Source: CAYVUB01 sp964454675
Lineage (GTDB): Bacteria > Bacteroidota > Bacteroidia > Flavobacteriales > Flavobacteriaceae
Length of the DNA: 64,000 nt
Assembly (NCBI GenBank): GCA_964454675.1
Contig: CAYVUB010000003.1
Location: 97,829-161,828 of the forward strand
Direction: 5' to 3'
Below are positions 32,344 to 43,347 of the stretch, piece after piece. Numbering within the stretch: the first letter of the stretch is position 1; every line of letters begins with the position of its first letter. The notes under the pieces are model-generated. The model made no database searches. It was not told the origin of the DNA and was given only the letters and a program-made list of their open reading frames with translations. Made by a program: the position numbers and the translations under genes.

Positions 32344-32463
32344 GAAGAAGATATGATACCGGATTACCAATTCTTAATGCTTGCGCTACTTCGCCTAAAC
32401 GCAACCCGCTATTAGCCAGCTAATTTCTAAACAACCTAAAACCTAACCCCTATTTCCTAACTC

Positions 32464-35400
32464 CTATCTAAGAATAATTTTCTTTGTAATGACACTTGCA
32501 TTATCAACAAGTTTTAAGAAATACACACCTGAGGCATATTCTGATAAATTCAGCTGCTTGATGTAGGATTGCTGTGTTTCTTCGGTTATTTTTTCATGAT
32601 ATAATGCTTGTCCTGCAATATTATACAAGTAGATATCGGCAACATTCATCAATCCTGTAATTTTGATATTCAACTCGCCCGATGTAGGATTTGGATATAC
32701 CATAAATTCAAACACATCAGGTGTTTCCGGGTCGATAATTTCGCTACAATCTGTAACCGCAATCATCATTTCGGCAACATCATAATCCAAAGCATGATAA
32801 ATAGTTACAGAATACACCGTGTCTTCCTCAGGGTTAACGGTAATACTTTGAGTGGTTTCGCCGGTATTCCAAAGATATTCAGCCTGGGTATTACTGGTAG
32901 CTGTAAGAATAACACTTTCACTTCTACATACAGACTGTTCGCCTGTAATTCCTGCTATAATACGTTCCAATACGATTACCTGAATTTCTTTTTCATCGGA
33001 ACAATCATTAATATATCCGGTAACGGAATAGGTTGTATCACTATTAGGGCTTACCGCAATGTTAGGCTGCGATGCTCCATTGCTCCATAAATAGGTGTTT
33101 GCGCCGGCTGCCGAAAGCGTAACGAACTCTCCTTCAAGAATGGTCACTTCATCGCCATTTAAGATAACGACATTGGGATTTGGGTTTACAAATACCGTCA
33201 CACTATCGGTATCCTGGGCATTCCCTGAAAATACCGTAACAGTATAGGTAGATGTTGCATAAGGGCTTACCGTGATACTTTGTGTAGTGGCACCGGTATT
33301 CCATAAATACGATGTACCGCCGCTGGCTGTTAAGGTTGCGCTATATCCCTGGCAAATTGTTTCATCAGGACCGGCATTTGCCGTAACTGTTTCCGGTTCA
33401 ACAAAAACGGTAATACTATCCGTTTGCTCACAACCATTGGTTGTTCCGGTAACGGTATAAGTTGTGGTTGCCGACGGATTTACGGTGATGCTTTGCGTAG
33501 TTGCGCCTGTGCTCCACACATAACTGTCTGCACCTGTCGCGGTAAGCGTAACACTTGCGCCTTCAAAAATGCTTACGTCATTACCGGCGTTAACATTAGG
33601 AAGCGCATTGACTGTTACCGTAACCTCGTCACTGCTTGAACATCCGTTTTGAGTTACCTGAACACTATATGTCGTTGTTGTATTAGGATTTACCGTGATA
33701 CTTTGCGTGGTGGCACCCGTATTCCACAAATACGATGTGCCTCCGCCGGCGGTTAAGGTAACTGCTGTTCCCTGGCATGTTGATACATCGGATCCTGCAT
33801 TGGCGACTGGCAATTCATTAACCGTTACAGTCACATCATCGGTATCTGAATTGTTACCCGATGCGCTGTATGCCGTTACCGTATAAGTTGTGGTTGTCGT
33901 CGGATTTACAGTAATGCTTGCGGTGGTTGCGCCTGTACTCCACAAATACGTTGTGCCTCCTGTTGCCGTAAGTGTAACATTTTCGCCTTGGCAGATAGCT
34001 GTGTCTTGACCAGCGTTGGCGGTAACGCTGTCATCTACCAAAAAAACGGTAACGCTGTCTGTATTTTCACAACCATTGGTTGTTCCGGTAACGGTATAAG
34101 TTGTGGTTGCCGACGGATTTANNNNNNNNNNNNNNNNNNNNNNNNNNNNNNNNNNNNNNNNNNNNNNNNNNNNNNNNNNNNNNNNNNNNNNNNNNNNNNN
34201 NNNNNNNNNNNNNNNNNNNNNGGCAATTCATTAACCGTTACAGTCACATCATCGGTATCTGAATTGTTACCCGATGTGCTGTATGCCGTTACCGTATAAG
34301 TCGTGGTTGTCGTTGGATTTACAGTAATACTGGCAGTTGTTGCGCCTGTGCTCCATAAATATGTTGTACCTCCGGTGGCGGTTAAAGTCGTGCTGTTTCC
34401 TGAACATATTGATACATCGTTGCCGGCGTTGGCGGTGATGGTTTCGGAATCAATTTCTCCGTCAACACCATTTAAATATACTTCCAGCCAAGTATAACCA
34501 CTTGGTGCTATACTGTTATGATTTTGACCACTTGGCACATTGGCCTGAAACCATGTTTCAGGAATATGGGAATTTGATGAATAAAATCCACCTGCTCTTG
34601 TATTTTGAGGAACAACAGGATAAGGCACTTGATTTATTGGTGTATATACAAAGTCATTCCCTACATGGCTTACAAAACTGTCATTTTGTATCATTAAAAT
34701 ATCTGCTGCATCTTTAGGATCCCGGTAATTACCATAGGTACCATTTGCATTAAGATATTTATTAGCACCTGCATCAGCTAATACATCTGTATAGGATTGA
34801 TGTGCCGTTTTAATTGTAAAACTTTGACCTACTAAAGGAAATTGAGTCGTAGTAAGAAATGAAGATGGTATTGCTGAACCAATAGGACCAAAACTTGAAT
34901 GAGAACCGGCAAACACTATCCATAAACTATTATCACTTGCTTGTGGTGTCTCTCTTTGTCCTGTAATAATATTACCTGATGAATAAATTAAAGGATTATC
35001 ATAAGTTTGGCATTGTACGTTAAACAAATCTGTTATAACTGTATTTCCGGGATAATAACCGGGTCTTCTTACTCCCTGCGCAGAAGTTTTATAGTAATTA
35101 TTCATTACATTATAAGTTCCTTCTTGTGTGATTCTGACCAACCTTGCTTTAAAATTATATACAACGTTATTAATAATGTCATACTGTCCGTTACCTTGCG
35201 GATTAGGAAACCTATGGGATATATTACTAAACAAATTATTTACAAAAGTAAAATTACCTAAATCAGGTTGATGTACAGGTGCTCCACTTGTATCCACACC
35301 TAAAATAGCTCCTGTTTTGCTGTCTTGAAAAAAGCAATTTTGAACAGTAACATTACCTGATGTGCCTAAACTATAAGATATATCAAGAGATTCATCTTGT

Positions 35401-35903
35401 CCGTGACTAAAAGTGCAATGGTCAAAAATAAGATTACTGCCGCCTTGCATCCATATTGGGTCAGTGCCTGCTATTGCTCCTGAATTTCTAAATCTTATAT
35501 ATCTAATAATAACGTTATTAACATTAGTAAATGCAAAATAACGTGTTCTTATCGTTATTCCTCCCTCCGGTGCGGTTTGTCCTGCAATGGTCAAATTACC
35601 ATATTGAGCGCCACTTAATTCAAAATAATTATCTGTTACAACTATTTCGCCACTTACATCAAAAACAATAGTACGGGGACCTTGGGTTTGAAGAGCTGCT
35701 TTTAAACTACCTGCGCCGCTCCAGTTTAATGTGGTTACATGAATAACCTGTCCGCCTCTACCGCCTGTTGTATAAGCACCGGCGCCTTTAGCGGTAGGGA
35801 ATGCCAATTGCTGGGAATTAGAGTCTTGAGGTAACAAGAAAAAGAATATACATAATACTATCGCATTATATATGCAATGTGATGGGGATTTTAGGGCTTT
35901 CAT
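32464..35903 (-). CDS. T9SS-exported pectate-lyase-like protein with Ig/PKD-like repeats (interrupted by assembly gap)
   Basis: A single leftward gene starting at ATG 35901-35903, broken at 34122-34221 by 100 N. The N-terminus has a signal peptide (residues about 1-31), then a right-handed beta-helix resembling PL1 pectate lyases (GRGGQVIHV, TIVFDVSGEI, TIAGQTAPEGG, NNVIIRYIRFR). Then come at least seven Ig/PKD-like modules of about 72 residues (ANAGxD, YLWSTGATT, ITVNPTTTTTY). The last ~80 residues match the T9SS type A sorting domain (VYPNPTSGELN, GVYFLKLVD, KKIILR). It is probably a surface or secreted carbohydrate-active protein. N padding is off by one base from a common frame, which reflects the unknown gap size, not a frameshift. 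Confidence 0.82.
32746..34433 (-). repeat. Tandem ~216-bp coding repeats (Ig/PKD-like modules)
   Basis: Six complete modules lie between 32746 and about 34040, plus parts of others next to the gap and one complete module on its far side. The closest copies are nearly identical: the stretch from 34222 repeats that from about 33807, and 34043-34121 repeats 33394-33482. This similarity explains the assembly break. The modules probably space the catalytic beta-helix from the cell surface or bind glycans. Confidence 0.85.
34122..34221. other. Assembly gap (100 N)
   Basis: One hundred N bases, the conventional placeholder for a gap of unknown length. It lies inside the tandem repeats of the T9SS protein gene. 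At least the first 40 residues of one module are missing, and one or more whole modules may be. Confidence 0.98.
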
Positions 35904-36309
35904 AAATTTAAATCGTGCTATTTCGATTATTTTCAATGGCAATTAAAAAAATATTTTTGTAAATCAAGACAAAAAGTAATATTATTCGATAAATAGTAAA
36001 TTTTTGTAAGAAAAAACTAACAAATAATAATTACATCGACAAAGTTGCAAATAAATGCGACAAACTGCAACTATTGGAAATACTAATTATTAACATTAAC
36101 ACTTTAGATATTAACATTTAACACTTTAAGGAAAAAAGCTACAAATAAATAGCCCAAAATTCTGAGTAAGCACAAAACTTGTTGCATAATGAAAAAGAAT
36201 ACAGCATCCATTGTTTTTGAACCTCTATGTTCAACACAAAAACGGTTAAAAGAATAAAAAAAACGGTATTACAATAAAAATGCTTTTTTTTACATAAAAA
36301 ATTAAAGAA
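35904..36309. other. 406-bp divergent intergenic region before the polysaccharide locus
   Basis: AT-rich DNA between the T9SS gene (-) and the first asnB (+). It contains two pairs of direct repeats with a 21-nt period (36037-36070 and 36089-36128), described separately, and a run of A/T-rich sequence before the asnB ATG. No gene was recognised. Promoters for both directions are expected here. Confidence 0.6.
36037..36128. promoter_or_regulatory. Direct-repeat arrays with 21-nt period
   Basis: Pair 1: CGACAAAGTTGCAA (36037-36050) and CGACAAACTGCAA (36058-36070). Pair 2: ATTAACATTAACACTTTA (36089-36106) and ATTAACATTTAACACTTTA (36110-36128). Both start-to-start distances are 21 nt, two helical turns. 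LytTR-type regulators use direct repeats with this period, so one may control the polysaccharide locus or the T9SS gene. This is inference. Confidence 0.4.
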
Positions 36310-38115
36310 ATGTGCGGTATATATTTAACAAACATTCCTTACGATAAGGACGAGATTATAACCAAACTTAATTCAATTTCGTTTAGAGGTCCGGATTTTA
36401 CCGGAATAGAAAAGGTAAATCGTCTTACATTTGGGCACTTAAGACTGTCTATATTAGATTTGGATTCCCGTTCAAATCAACCTATGACCTTTGAAAACCT
36501 TACAATTGTTTTTAATGGAGAAATCTATAATTATAAAAGCATTAAAAAAGAGCTTCAGGATTTAGGTTATCATTTTAAAACAGAAAGTGATACGGAAGTA
36601 TTGTTAATTGGTTTCAAGCATTGGAAAAAAGAAATTCTCGATAAAATAAACGGGATGTTTGCATTTTCTATTTATGATGCAGATACAAATCAACTATTTT
36701 CGGCAAGAGACAGACTTGGTGTCAAACCATTTTACTACTCTTGGAATAACGGTATATTTGAAATTTGCAGCCAGATAAAACCTATGCTTGCAGGCAGGAA
36801 TATTAATAATGATGCTGTATCCATGTTTTTGGATTGCATGTTTATCCCGAGTCCATATACGATAGTTGAGGGTGTCTATAAATTACCACCCGGAAATTTT
36901 ATGGAATTCGATTTAAATACCAATACTTTAAATATAAAAGAGTATTGGAATTTAAAACCTGTCAAAATCAAAGATATTTCTTATGAAGATGCAAAACAGG
37001 AACTTCACGAACTTTTGATAGATGCTGTTAAAATAAGACTTCAATCTGATGTGCCAATTGGCTCATTTTTATCGGGCGGTATCGATTCTGCCTTAGTTTC
37101 CGGCATAGCTTCAAAAGTATCCGATTCTCAAATAAACACTTTTTCTATAGGTTTTGACGACCCGAATTATGATGAGAGCAAAATAGCCGAAGAGTATGCT
37201 AAAATACTCAATACTAAGCATACAACTACAATATGTAATCCTGATGATATTTTAAAACTTATCCCAAAACTGGCAGAAGTTTATGATGAACCTTTTGCCG
37301 ATAGTTCGGCACTACCTTCTTTACTATTAAATAAAGTAACCAAACAATATGTAACCGTAGCACTTTCAGGCGACGGTGGTGACGAAAGTTTTATAGGGTA
37401 TGACCATTTTGACTCGCTTGTACGAAACAGAAAAATAATGGATATACCATACCCTATAAGGAAATTTATAGCCGGTTCGGGAATTTTGAAACTCTTCGGA
37501 ATGAACTCGCACAGAATAAAAAATGCTCTAAGGACAAAGACCAGAAACGATTTTATTGAAAATATTTTTTCCAGAAAAGGATTTCTTTTAAAAGAAAAAA
37601 GGCAAGATTACATGAAACATTATCAAGGCTATAAAAACTGGTCTAATACTCTGTTGCAAAAAGCCGCAGATTTGAATATAAAACTCTGGTTAGAGAATGA
37701 CAGCAACGTTAAAGTAGATAGAGCAAGCATGGCATATTCTGTTGAAGTAAGAAGTCCTTTTTTAGATTATAGAATTATAGAGTATGCACGGTCACTTCCA
37801 ATGCATTATAAATATGAAAAAGGAAGACAAAAAAAAATACTGAGAGATATTTTAAAAGAATACATACCCGAAGATGTTTTCAATCAACCAAAACGCGGTT
37901 TTGCAGTACCTATAGGTAATTGGATGCGAAATGAATTAAAGGAAGAATTTACCTCTGCTTTAGATGATGATTTTTTAAATAAAGTACCAAACTTAAATGT
38001 AGAAAGGTTCAAAAAACTATTACAGGAACACATGGATGGAAAACAAGACCATACACCATATATCTGGAAATTATTTGTTTTAAGAAAATGGTATGATGAA
38101 TTTGGGTTTAACTAA
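36310..38115 (+). CDS. asnB: Asparagine-synthetase-type glutamine amidotransferase (AsnB paralogue 1)
   Basis: 601 residues. An N-terminal class II glutaminase with catalytic Cys2 (MCGIY), RGPDFTG and FNGEIYNY, followed by an ATP-pyrophosphatase synthetase domain with SGGIDS at 255-260. True AsnB makes asparagine from aspartate and glutamine. In polysaccharide loci AsnB-like proteins often amidate sugar carboxylates. It is the first of three such paralogues in this locus and the first gene of the rightward cluster. The substrate is inferred from context only. Confidence 0.85.
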   Translation: MCGIYLTNIPYDKDEIITKLNSISFRGPDFTGIEKVNRLTFGHLRLSILDLDSRSNQPMTFENLTIVFNGEIYNYKSIKKELQDLGYHFKTESDTEVLLIGFKHWKKEILDKINGMFAFSIYDADTNQLFSARDRLGVKPFYYSWNNGIFEICSQIKPMLAGRNINNDAVSMFLDCMFIPSPYTIVEGVYKLPPGNFMEFDLNTNTLNIKEYWNLKPVKIKDISYEDAKQELHELLIDAVKIRLQSDVPIGSFLSGGIDSALVSGIASKVSDSQINTFSIGFDDPNYDESKIAEEYAKILNTKHTTTICNPDDILKLIPKLAEVYDEPFADSSALPSLLLNKVTKQYVTVALSGDGGDESFIGYDHFDSLVRNRKIMDIPYPIRKFIAGSGILKLFGMNSHRIKNALRTKTRNDFIENIFSRKGFLLKEKRQDYMKHYQGYKNWSNTLLQKAADLNIKLWLENDSNVKVDRASMAYSVEVRSPFLDYRIIEYARSLPMHYKYEKGRQKKILRDILKEYIPEDVFNQPKRGFAVPIGNWMRNELKEEFTSALDDDFLNKVPNLNVERFKKLLQEHMDGKQDHTPYIWKLFVLRKWYDEFGFN

Positions 38116-38170
38116 AAAAAGAAATTAAATTTAATTGATTTTTCGCAAAAAATAATCTTCACTACTAAAA

Positions 38171-39511
38171 ATGCTAACTGTACAATTTAGAAAAATATTA
38201 GAAAAAGCAAACACATTACTACACAATCCTGTTATTAAAAGCATGGTAATTGTTGCGGCGGTTGGTTTACTTATCAAGGTAACGGCATTTTATAAGGAAA
38301 CCCTTATTGCCAGTAGTTTTGGTCTAAATGAAGTTATCGACACCTTTATAATTGCTTCTTTGATACCTACATTTATTAATAGTGTTTTTATTAGCTCGCT
38401 TACAAACTTATTTATACCCAATTATATTACCGAATTAAAAAATGGTGGCAATAAATCAAGCTTTCAAAGTGTTGTTTTTTTTATAACTATAGGCATATCA
38501 GTTGTTTCAATTTTAGTATCTTATTTTTCTATAAATATTTTTTTAGATATAATTTATCCTAATCAGCCCGAAGCAAACTATCAATTGATTAAAGACCAAT
38601 TCTACATTATTTTGCCATGCCTGCTTTTATGGGGAATTGGATCTGTATTAACAGGATTGTTGGAAGTTGACAACCGGTTTTTAATATCTACCATATCAGA
38701 TTTGTTTCCAATACTTACAATGATTCTTTTTCTTATTCTTTTTAAAGATCAGTTAGGTCCAATGGTTTTAGCCTATGGCACATTGACGGGTACCATTGTT
38801 GGTTTTGCGTTTTTATTGTTTTTTACATTTAAATACAAAGTTTTGTCAGTAACAAAAGCTGTTTTAAATACTAACTCAAGGTTAATGATACGGCAATTAC
38901 CTCCTAAAATATCTTCAGGGTTTCTTTCGGCAATGAATAATTTTGTAGATCAGTTTTTTGCCGGTCAACTTATTGTCGGTTCATTGGCTGCTTTAAGCTA
39001 TGCCAACAGAATACCGGCATTTGGTGTTGCCGTTGTTATTATGTCGCTGGGTAATGTTTTGTTACCTCATTTTTCAAGATTAGTTAACGAAAACCTTAAA
39101 TTAGCCTATCAATATTTGTTCAGAATACTAAAATGGTTATTTATAATTTTACTTGCAGCAACCATAGTCGGGATTTTTATTTCCGATTGGGTAATTGAAT
39201 TGTGGCTGGAAAGAGATCAGTTTACACATCAAGACACCCTAAAAGTTTCTGCCATCCAGAAAATTTTATTACTTAACGTTCCTTTCTATCTTTGTACATT
39301 AATAATTGTCAAATTTTTAACCAGTATTAATAAAAACAGTTTTATGGCATGGGCATCGCTAATCAATTTAATAATAAATATTACATTAAACGTTTTATTG
39401 GTTAAGCGTTATGGTGTTTTTGGATTAGCCACAAGTACTTCGGTAGTTTTAATTATAAGCAGTTTCTTTTACTTCGGATATACCCTTAAACAATATAAAA
39501 AGCTTGGTTGA
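38171..39511 (+). CDS. MurJ/Wzx-type lipid-linked oligosaccharide flippase
   Basis: 446 residues with at least 12 predicted hydrophobic segments. It has the MVF (MurJ) family pattern, including AFYKETLIASSFGLNE near the start and ASLINLIINITLNVLLVKRYG near the end. In an O-antigen locus with a Wzy-like polymerase it most likely flips undecaprenyl-linked repeat units to the periplasm. A separate housekeeping MurJ would be expected elsewhere. It is 55 bp after asnB 1. Confidence 0.85.
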   Translation: MLTVQFRKILEKANTLLHNPVIKSMVIVAAVGLLIKVTAFYKETLIASSFGLNEVIDTFIIASLIPTFINSVFISSLTNLFIPNYITELKNGGNKSSFQSVVFFITIGISVVSILVSYFSINIFLDIIYPNQPEANYQLIKDQFYIILPCLLLWGIGSVLTGLLEVDNRFLISTISDLFPILTMILFLILFKDQLGPMVLAYGTLTGTIVGFAFLLFFTFKYKVLSVTKAVLNTNSRLMIRQLPPKISSGFLSAMNNFVDQFFAGQLIVGSLAALSYANRIPAFGVAVVIMSLGNVLLPHFSRLVNENLKLAYQYLFRILKWLFIILLAATIVGIFISDWVIELWLERDQFTHQDTLKVSAIQKILLLNVPFYLCTLIIVKFLTSINKNSFMAWASLINLIINITLNVLLVKRYGVFGLATSTSVVLIISSFFYFGYTLKQYKKLG

Positions 39512-40572
39512 TGAAAATTGATTTTCTTGTAAATTCACTCGCTCCGGGAGGTGCAGAACGCGTTCTGTCGCTGCTTGCCAATTATTTTGATGAGCAAGGA
39601 CAGGATGTGGCTATAATCACCTTTAATGATAACGATGTCTGGAAAATAAACAAGACTATCAAAAGAGTAAAACTGCATGACGGGCGTATAAAAAACCAAA
39701 TGATAAGAAGCACCATTGCTTTGATTAAACAGTATTATAAAAAAAGTAACCGTCCGGATGTTCTTATTTCTTTTATGACCAGAACTAATCTTATAGGTAT
39801 TTTAGTTGCCCGTCTTTATGGCATAAAAATAATAGCATCTGAACATACTAATCATACAGCAGAAACCGATAGAATTGAAAAGATTACAAGAAATTACGCG
39901 TACCGTTTTGCCAATGCATTAACTTGCTTAACTACATTTGATGAAAAGTATTATAAAAAGAAGAATAGTAATGTAGTGGTAATGCCAAATCCATGTACTT
40001 TTGAAATATACAAAGAAGATATTAGAAAAAGAGAAAAAGTGATTTTAACAGTTGGCGATTTAAACAGATACCATTATAAAGGGCTTGACAATCTTATATC
40101 TTTAATTACTCCGGTATTAAAAAAACACAAAGACTGGAAATTAAAAATAGTTGGAGGCGGTAATGAAGGAATGGAAATATTAAAAGAAATATCAAAATCT
40201 CATAATACTGAAGACCAGGTTATATTTGAAGGTTTCTCTAACAACGTTTCTGAAATAATGAGAAATTCTGAGATTTATGTTTTGTCGTCTAAGTTTGAAG
40301 GCCTGCCAATGGTATTGCTGGAAGCCATGTCGCAAGGTATGGTATGTATAGCTTTTGATTGTATTTCAGGACCTTCAGACATAATAACCCATAATACAAA
40401 TGGTGTTTTAGTAGAAAATCAAAATTTTGAGTTACTGTTTAAAGAACTGGAACGATTAATAGAAAATCCGGAAAAAAGAATAGAATTTGCAAAACAAAGT
40501 ATCGTTTCTTTAGATAAATTCAAAATAGAAAAAATTTATACTGATTATTTAGAGATTTTTGAAGCCATATAA
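39511..40572 (+). CDS. GT4 glycosyltransferase 1
   Basis: 353 residues from ATG 39511, which shares a base with the TGA stop of the flippase (TGATG). A TTG one codon upstream was ignored. The N-terminal LVNSLAPGGAERVLSLLA motif and the C-terminal EGLPMVLLEAMSQG (EX7E) define GT4 retaining transferases that use nucleotide sugars. The acceptor is presumably the lipid-linked repeat unit. Translational coupling with the flippase is likely. Confidence 0.88.
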   Translation: MKIDFLVNSLAPGGAERVLSLLANYFDEQGQDVAIITFNDNDVWKINKTIKRVKLHDGRIKNQMIRSTIALIKQYYKKSNRPDVLISFMTRTNLIGILVARLYGIKIIASEHTNHTAETDRIEKITRNYAYRFANALTCLTTFDEKYYKKKNSNVVVMPNPCTFEIYKEDIRKREKVILTVGDLNRYHYKGLDNLISLITPVLKKHKDWKLKIVGGGNEGMEILKEISKSHNTEDQVIFEGFSNNVSEIMRNSEIYVLSSKFEGLPMVLLEAMSQGMVCIAFDCISGPSDIITHNTNGVLVENQNFELLFKELERLIENPEKRIEFAKQSIVSLDKFKIEKIYTDYLEIFEAI

Positions 40573-41781
40573 ATGAAAAGCAAACTAATTATACATCTCT
40601 GTTTTCTTGTTCCTCTTGTCATTACGGTGTTAAATGCGCAAGTGATTGTTACCTATTTTGTTTCTCAGGCTCTGGCAAAATTTATGGCCTATGCCAATAT
40701 GGGATTAATATTGTTAGGAACTGCTCTGCTACTTAAAGCAAGAGGTGAACTGTCCAAAACGGCAAGTTTATGGATTGTTTTTTATTTGATATATTTTTCA
40801 TTTGGTATTTTGGCAGGAGGTCTATACAATAATAGCTCCGGCATATTATTAAGTACAATACCACTCATATACACTGTGGGGTTTTATTATTATTTAAGCT
40901 TTGAAGGAAATAGGGCTTTGTTTGAAAAAGTAATTATTCCGTCATTGCTTTTGTCCTGTATAATTTGTATCTATTGGGACATCATAAATTTTGATTTAGA
41001 TGTACAAGGAGTATATATATATGTTGTTGACAGGGCTCAAGGCGTTTATGGTGATGCCAACAATATGGCTTTAGTTACAATTCTCACATTTATTTTTATT
41101 TACAAAATTTATAACCCAACCCAAGTTATTTTCAAAATTTTCAAATTGGCATTATTAGCTGTAGCAGCATATAGTCTCTTACTCACCTTTTCCAACACGG
41201 GATTTATGGTTTTTGTCATTTCATTAATAGCTCTCAACTATAAATTTTTTAAAGGAGTAAGAATTTTATTTGGAGTTTTGCTGTTACCTGTTGTTTACAT
41301 TGTACTATTGAACCTTAATACTCTTACCGCCAACATGAATTTAGTAGGACAGCAAAGAGATAAAATAAATAATATTGTAAATATCGTGTCATTTAATTTT
41401 GACAAAGTAGATGACTCCGGAAGAGGTGAATTACAACAAAAATTAATGCATTTTGTGTATGAAAACCCATTATTGGGCAATGGGGTCGATTTTGCAAATT
41501 CTTACCATGCCCATAATACCTATTTAATGGTTTGGGCAGACGCCGGCTTTTTTACGCTTATGTTCTTTTTATTTGTGATGATGACATATTTTGCAAGGTC
41601 ATTAAAAATCCCGCAGGAAATCGGTTTTTTTACTATTCCCATGTTAATTACCATGTACATGTTTATGTTAAGTTTACACAGTGTCATCAATCAACCCTAT
41701 ATAATGGCAATATTAGTTTATATTGGGTATCTCATAGATACAGCTAAGAAGGAAGAGTCATACAGTATTTATGAAAACTAA
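40573..41781 (+). CDS. Wzy-like O-antigen polymerase
   Basis: 402 residues, about ten to twelve hydrophobic helices and one larger periplasmic loop containing GDANNMALVTI and a following HAHN-type segment (YHAHNTYLMVWADAG). This arrangement matches the O-antigen ligase/polymerase (Wzy_C) family. It would join repeat units in the periplasm after flipping. It directly follows GT4 1 with no spacing. Confidence 0.8.
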   Translation: MKSKLIIHLCFLVPLVITVLNAQVIVTYFVSQALAKFMAYANMGLILLGTALLLKARGELSKTASLWIVFYLIYFSFGILAGGLYNNSSGILLSTIPLIYTVGFYYYLSFEGNRALFEKVIIPSLLLSCIICIYWDIINFDLDVQGVYIYVVDRAQGVYGDANNMALVTILTFIFIYKIYNPTQVIFKIFKLALLAVAAYSLLLTFSNTGFMVFVISLIALNYKFFKGVRILFGVLLLPVVYIVLLNLNTLTANMNLVGQQRDKINNIVNIVSFNFDKVDDSGRGELQQKLMHFVYENPLLGNGVDFANSYHAHNTYLMVWADAGFFTLMFFLFVMMTYFARSLKIPQEIGFFTIPMLITMYMFMLSLHSVINQPYIMAILVYIGYLIDTAKKEESYSIYEN

Positions 41782-41911
41782 GTGCAAAGGATGCAGATAA
41801 AAGTATTAAAATCGCAATTCAAAGAATAATTTTGATAATTGAGATAAGATACAGCATATTTACCTTATGTATTTATTAATGAACGTAAAACAGCCCCAAA
41901 TGTAACCAACT

Positions 41912-43345
41912 ATGATTTTTAATTCTTTAGATTTTTTCATCTTTTTACCGATAGTCTTTGTGTTCTATTGGTTTGTCTTCAATAAGAACCTGAAGTACCA
42001 AAACCTGTTTATAGTAATTGCCAGCTACATATTTTATTGCTGGTGGGATTGGAGATTTGTCTCATTAATTATATTTAGCTCGTTTGTTGACTATATCATT
42101 GGAATACTGCTTGGTAACGAAACAAAACAGCACAAACGCAAAATACTGCTTTGGACAAGTATTTGCAGTAATATTGGGTTTTTAGGATTTTTTAAATATT
42201 ACAATTTTTTTGTTCAAAGCTTTATAGACTCATTTTCATTTTTTGGAACGCAAATAAATGCCGGCACGCTTAACATCATTCTTCCTGTCGGTATTAGTTT
42301 TTATACCTTTCAAACCTTAAGCTATACCATTGATGTTTACAATAAAAAATTAGAACCAACCAAAGATTGGGTAGCTTTTTTTGCGTTTGTAAGCTTCTTT
42401 CCGCAATTAGTTGCCGGCCCTATAGAAAGAGCTACAAATTTCTTATCACAATTTTATAAAAAACGGCAATTCGTTTATACCGATGCCGTTGACGGAGTCC
42501 GTCAGGTTCTTTGGGGATTGTTTAAAAAAGTGGTCATCGCAGATAACTGCGCCAAGTATGCCAACATCATATTTAACAATCACACCGAGTATAATGGCAG
42601 TACGCTCCTACTCGGTGCCTTTTTATTTGCATTTCAAATTTATGGCGACTTCTCAGGATATTCAGATATAGCCATAGGTATTTCAAGATTATTCGGCTTT
42701 AATTTAAAACGAAACTTTGCCTTTCCTTATTTCTCAAGAGATATTGCAGAATTTTGGAGACGTTGGCACATTTCATTATCAACATGGTTCAGGGATTACC
42801 TTTACATCCCGTTGGGAGGAAGCAAAGGCGGTCTTAAAATGAAGCTCAGAAATACTTTCATCATTTTTCTCGTCAGCGGTTTTTGGCATGGTGCAAACTG
42901 GACATTTATAATTTGGGGGGCTTTGAATGCCTTATACTTTTTACCTTTATTATTAGCTAATAAAAACAGGGTAAATACAGATTTAGTTGCACAAGGAAAC
43001 TATTTTCCAAGTTTAAAAGAATTAGGTCAAATGGCTATTACCTTCTTTTTAACACTTATCGCTTGGATATTTTTTAGGGCAGATTCTGTTTCACATGCCA
43101 TTTCATATTTAAAAAATACATTTACAACATCTTTATTTTCTGAATTTGAAATATTTCCGGGCACAACACTCTTATTAATCTTATTTTTCATTATAATAGA
43201 ATGGTTAGGAAGAAGCGGTGAATATGCTATAGAAAAAATTGACTTTATGAACAAACCATTACGTTGGAGTTTTTATGTTCTTTTGATTGTTTTGATGTTT
43301 AGCTTTACCGGTGAGCAGCAACAATTTATTTATTTTCAGTTTTAA
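41912..43345 (+). CDS. MBOAT-family O-acyltransferase (AlgI-like)
   Basis: 477 residues, about ten hydrophobic segments. The MBOAT hallmarks are VAGPIERA, WRRWHISLSTWFRDYLYIPL and the catalytic FWHGANWTF with H326. AlgI-type proteins move acetyl groups across the inner membrane to a periplasmic acetyltransferase partner. The next gene, 2 bp away, encodes such an SGNH-type partner. The acceptor is probably the glycan made by this locus. Confidence 0.9.
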   Translation: MIFNSLDFFIFLPIVFVFYWFVFNKNLKYQNLFIVIASYIFYCWWDWRFVSLIIFSSFVDYIIGILLGNETKQHKRKILLWTSICSNIGFLGFFKYYNFFVQSFIDSFSFFGTQINAGTLNIILPVGISFYTFQTLSYTIDVYNKKLEPTKDWVAFFAFVSFFPQLVAGPIERATNFLSQFYKKRQFVYTDAVDGVRQVLWGLFKKVVIADNCAKYANIIFNNHTEYNGSTLLLGAFLFAFQIYGDFSGYSDIAIGISRLFGFNLKRNFAFPYFSRDIAEFWRRWHISLSTWFRDYLYIPLGGSKGGLKMKLRNTFIIFLVSGFWHGANWTFIIWGALNALYFLPLLLANKNRVNTDLVAQGNYFPSLKELGQMAITFFLTLIAWIFFRADSVSHAISYLKNTFTTSLFSEFEIFPGTTLLLILFFIIIEWLGRSGEYAIEKIDFMNKPLRWSFYVLLIVLMFSFTGEQQQFIYFQF

Positions 43346-43347
43346 CT

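Noticed and set aside
32201..32404. Minus-strand frame with an HTH-like segment (RLGEVAQALRIG)
   Set aside because: It overlaps the YoeB-like gene and intergenic repeat-like sequence; no further domain support.
33988..34299. Rightward frames across the assembly gap
   Set aside because: They are antisense shadows of the low-complexity T9SS repeats and include N bases.
36000..36309. Possible CRISPR-like spacing of repeats before asnB 1
   Set aside because: Only two copies of each repeat exist and spacers are too short; the pattern fits regulatory direct repeats.
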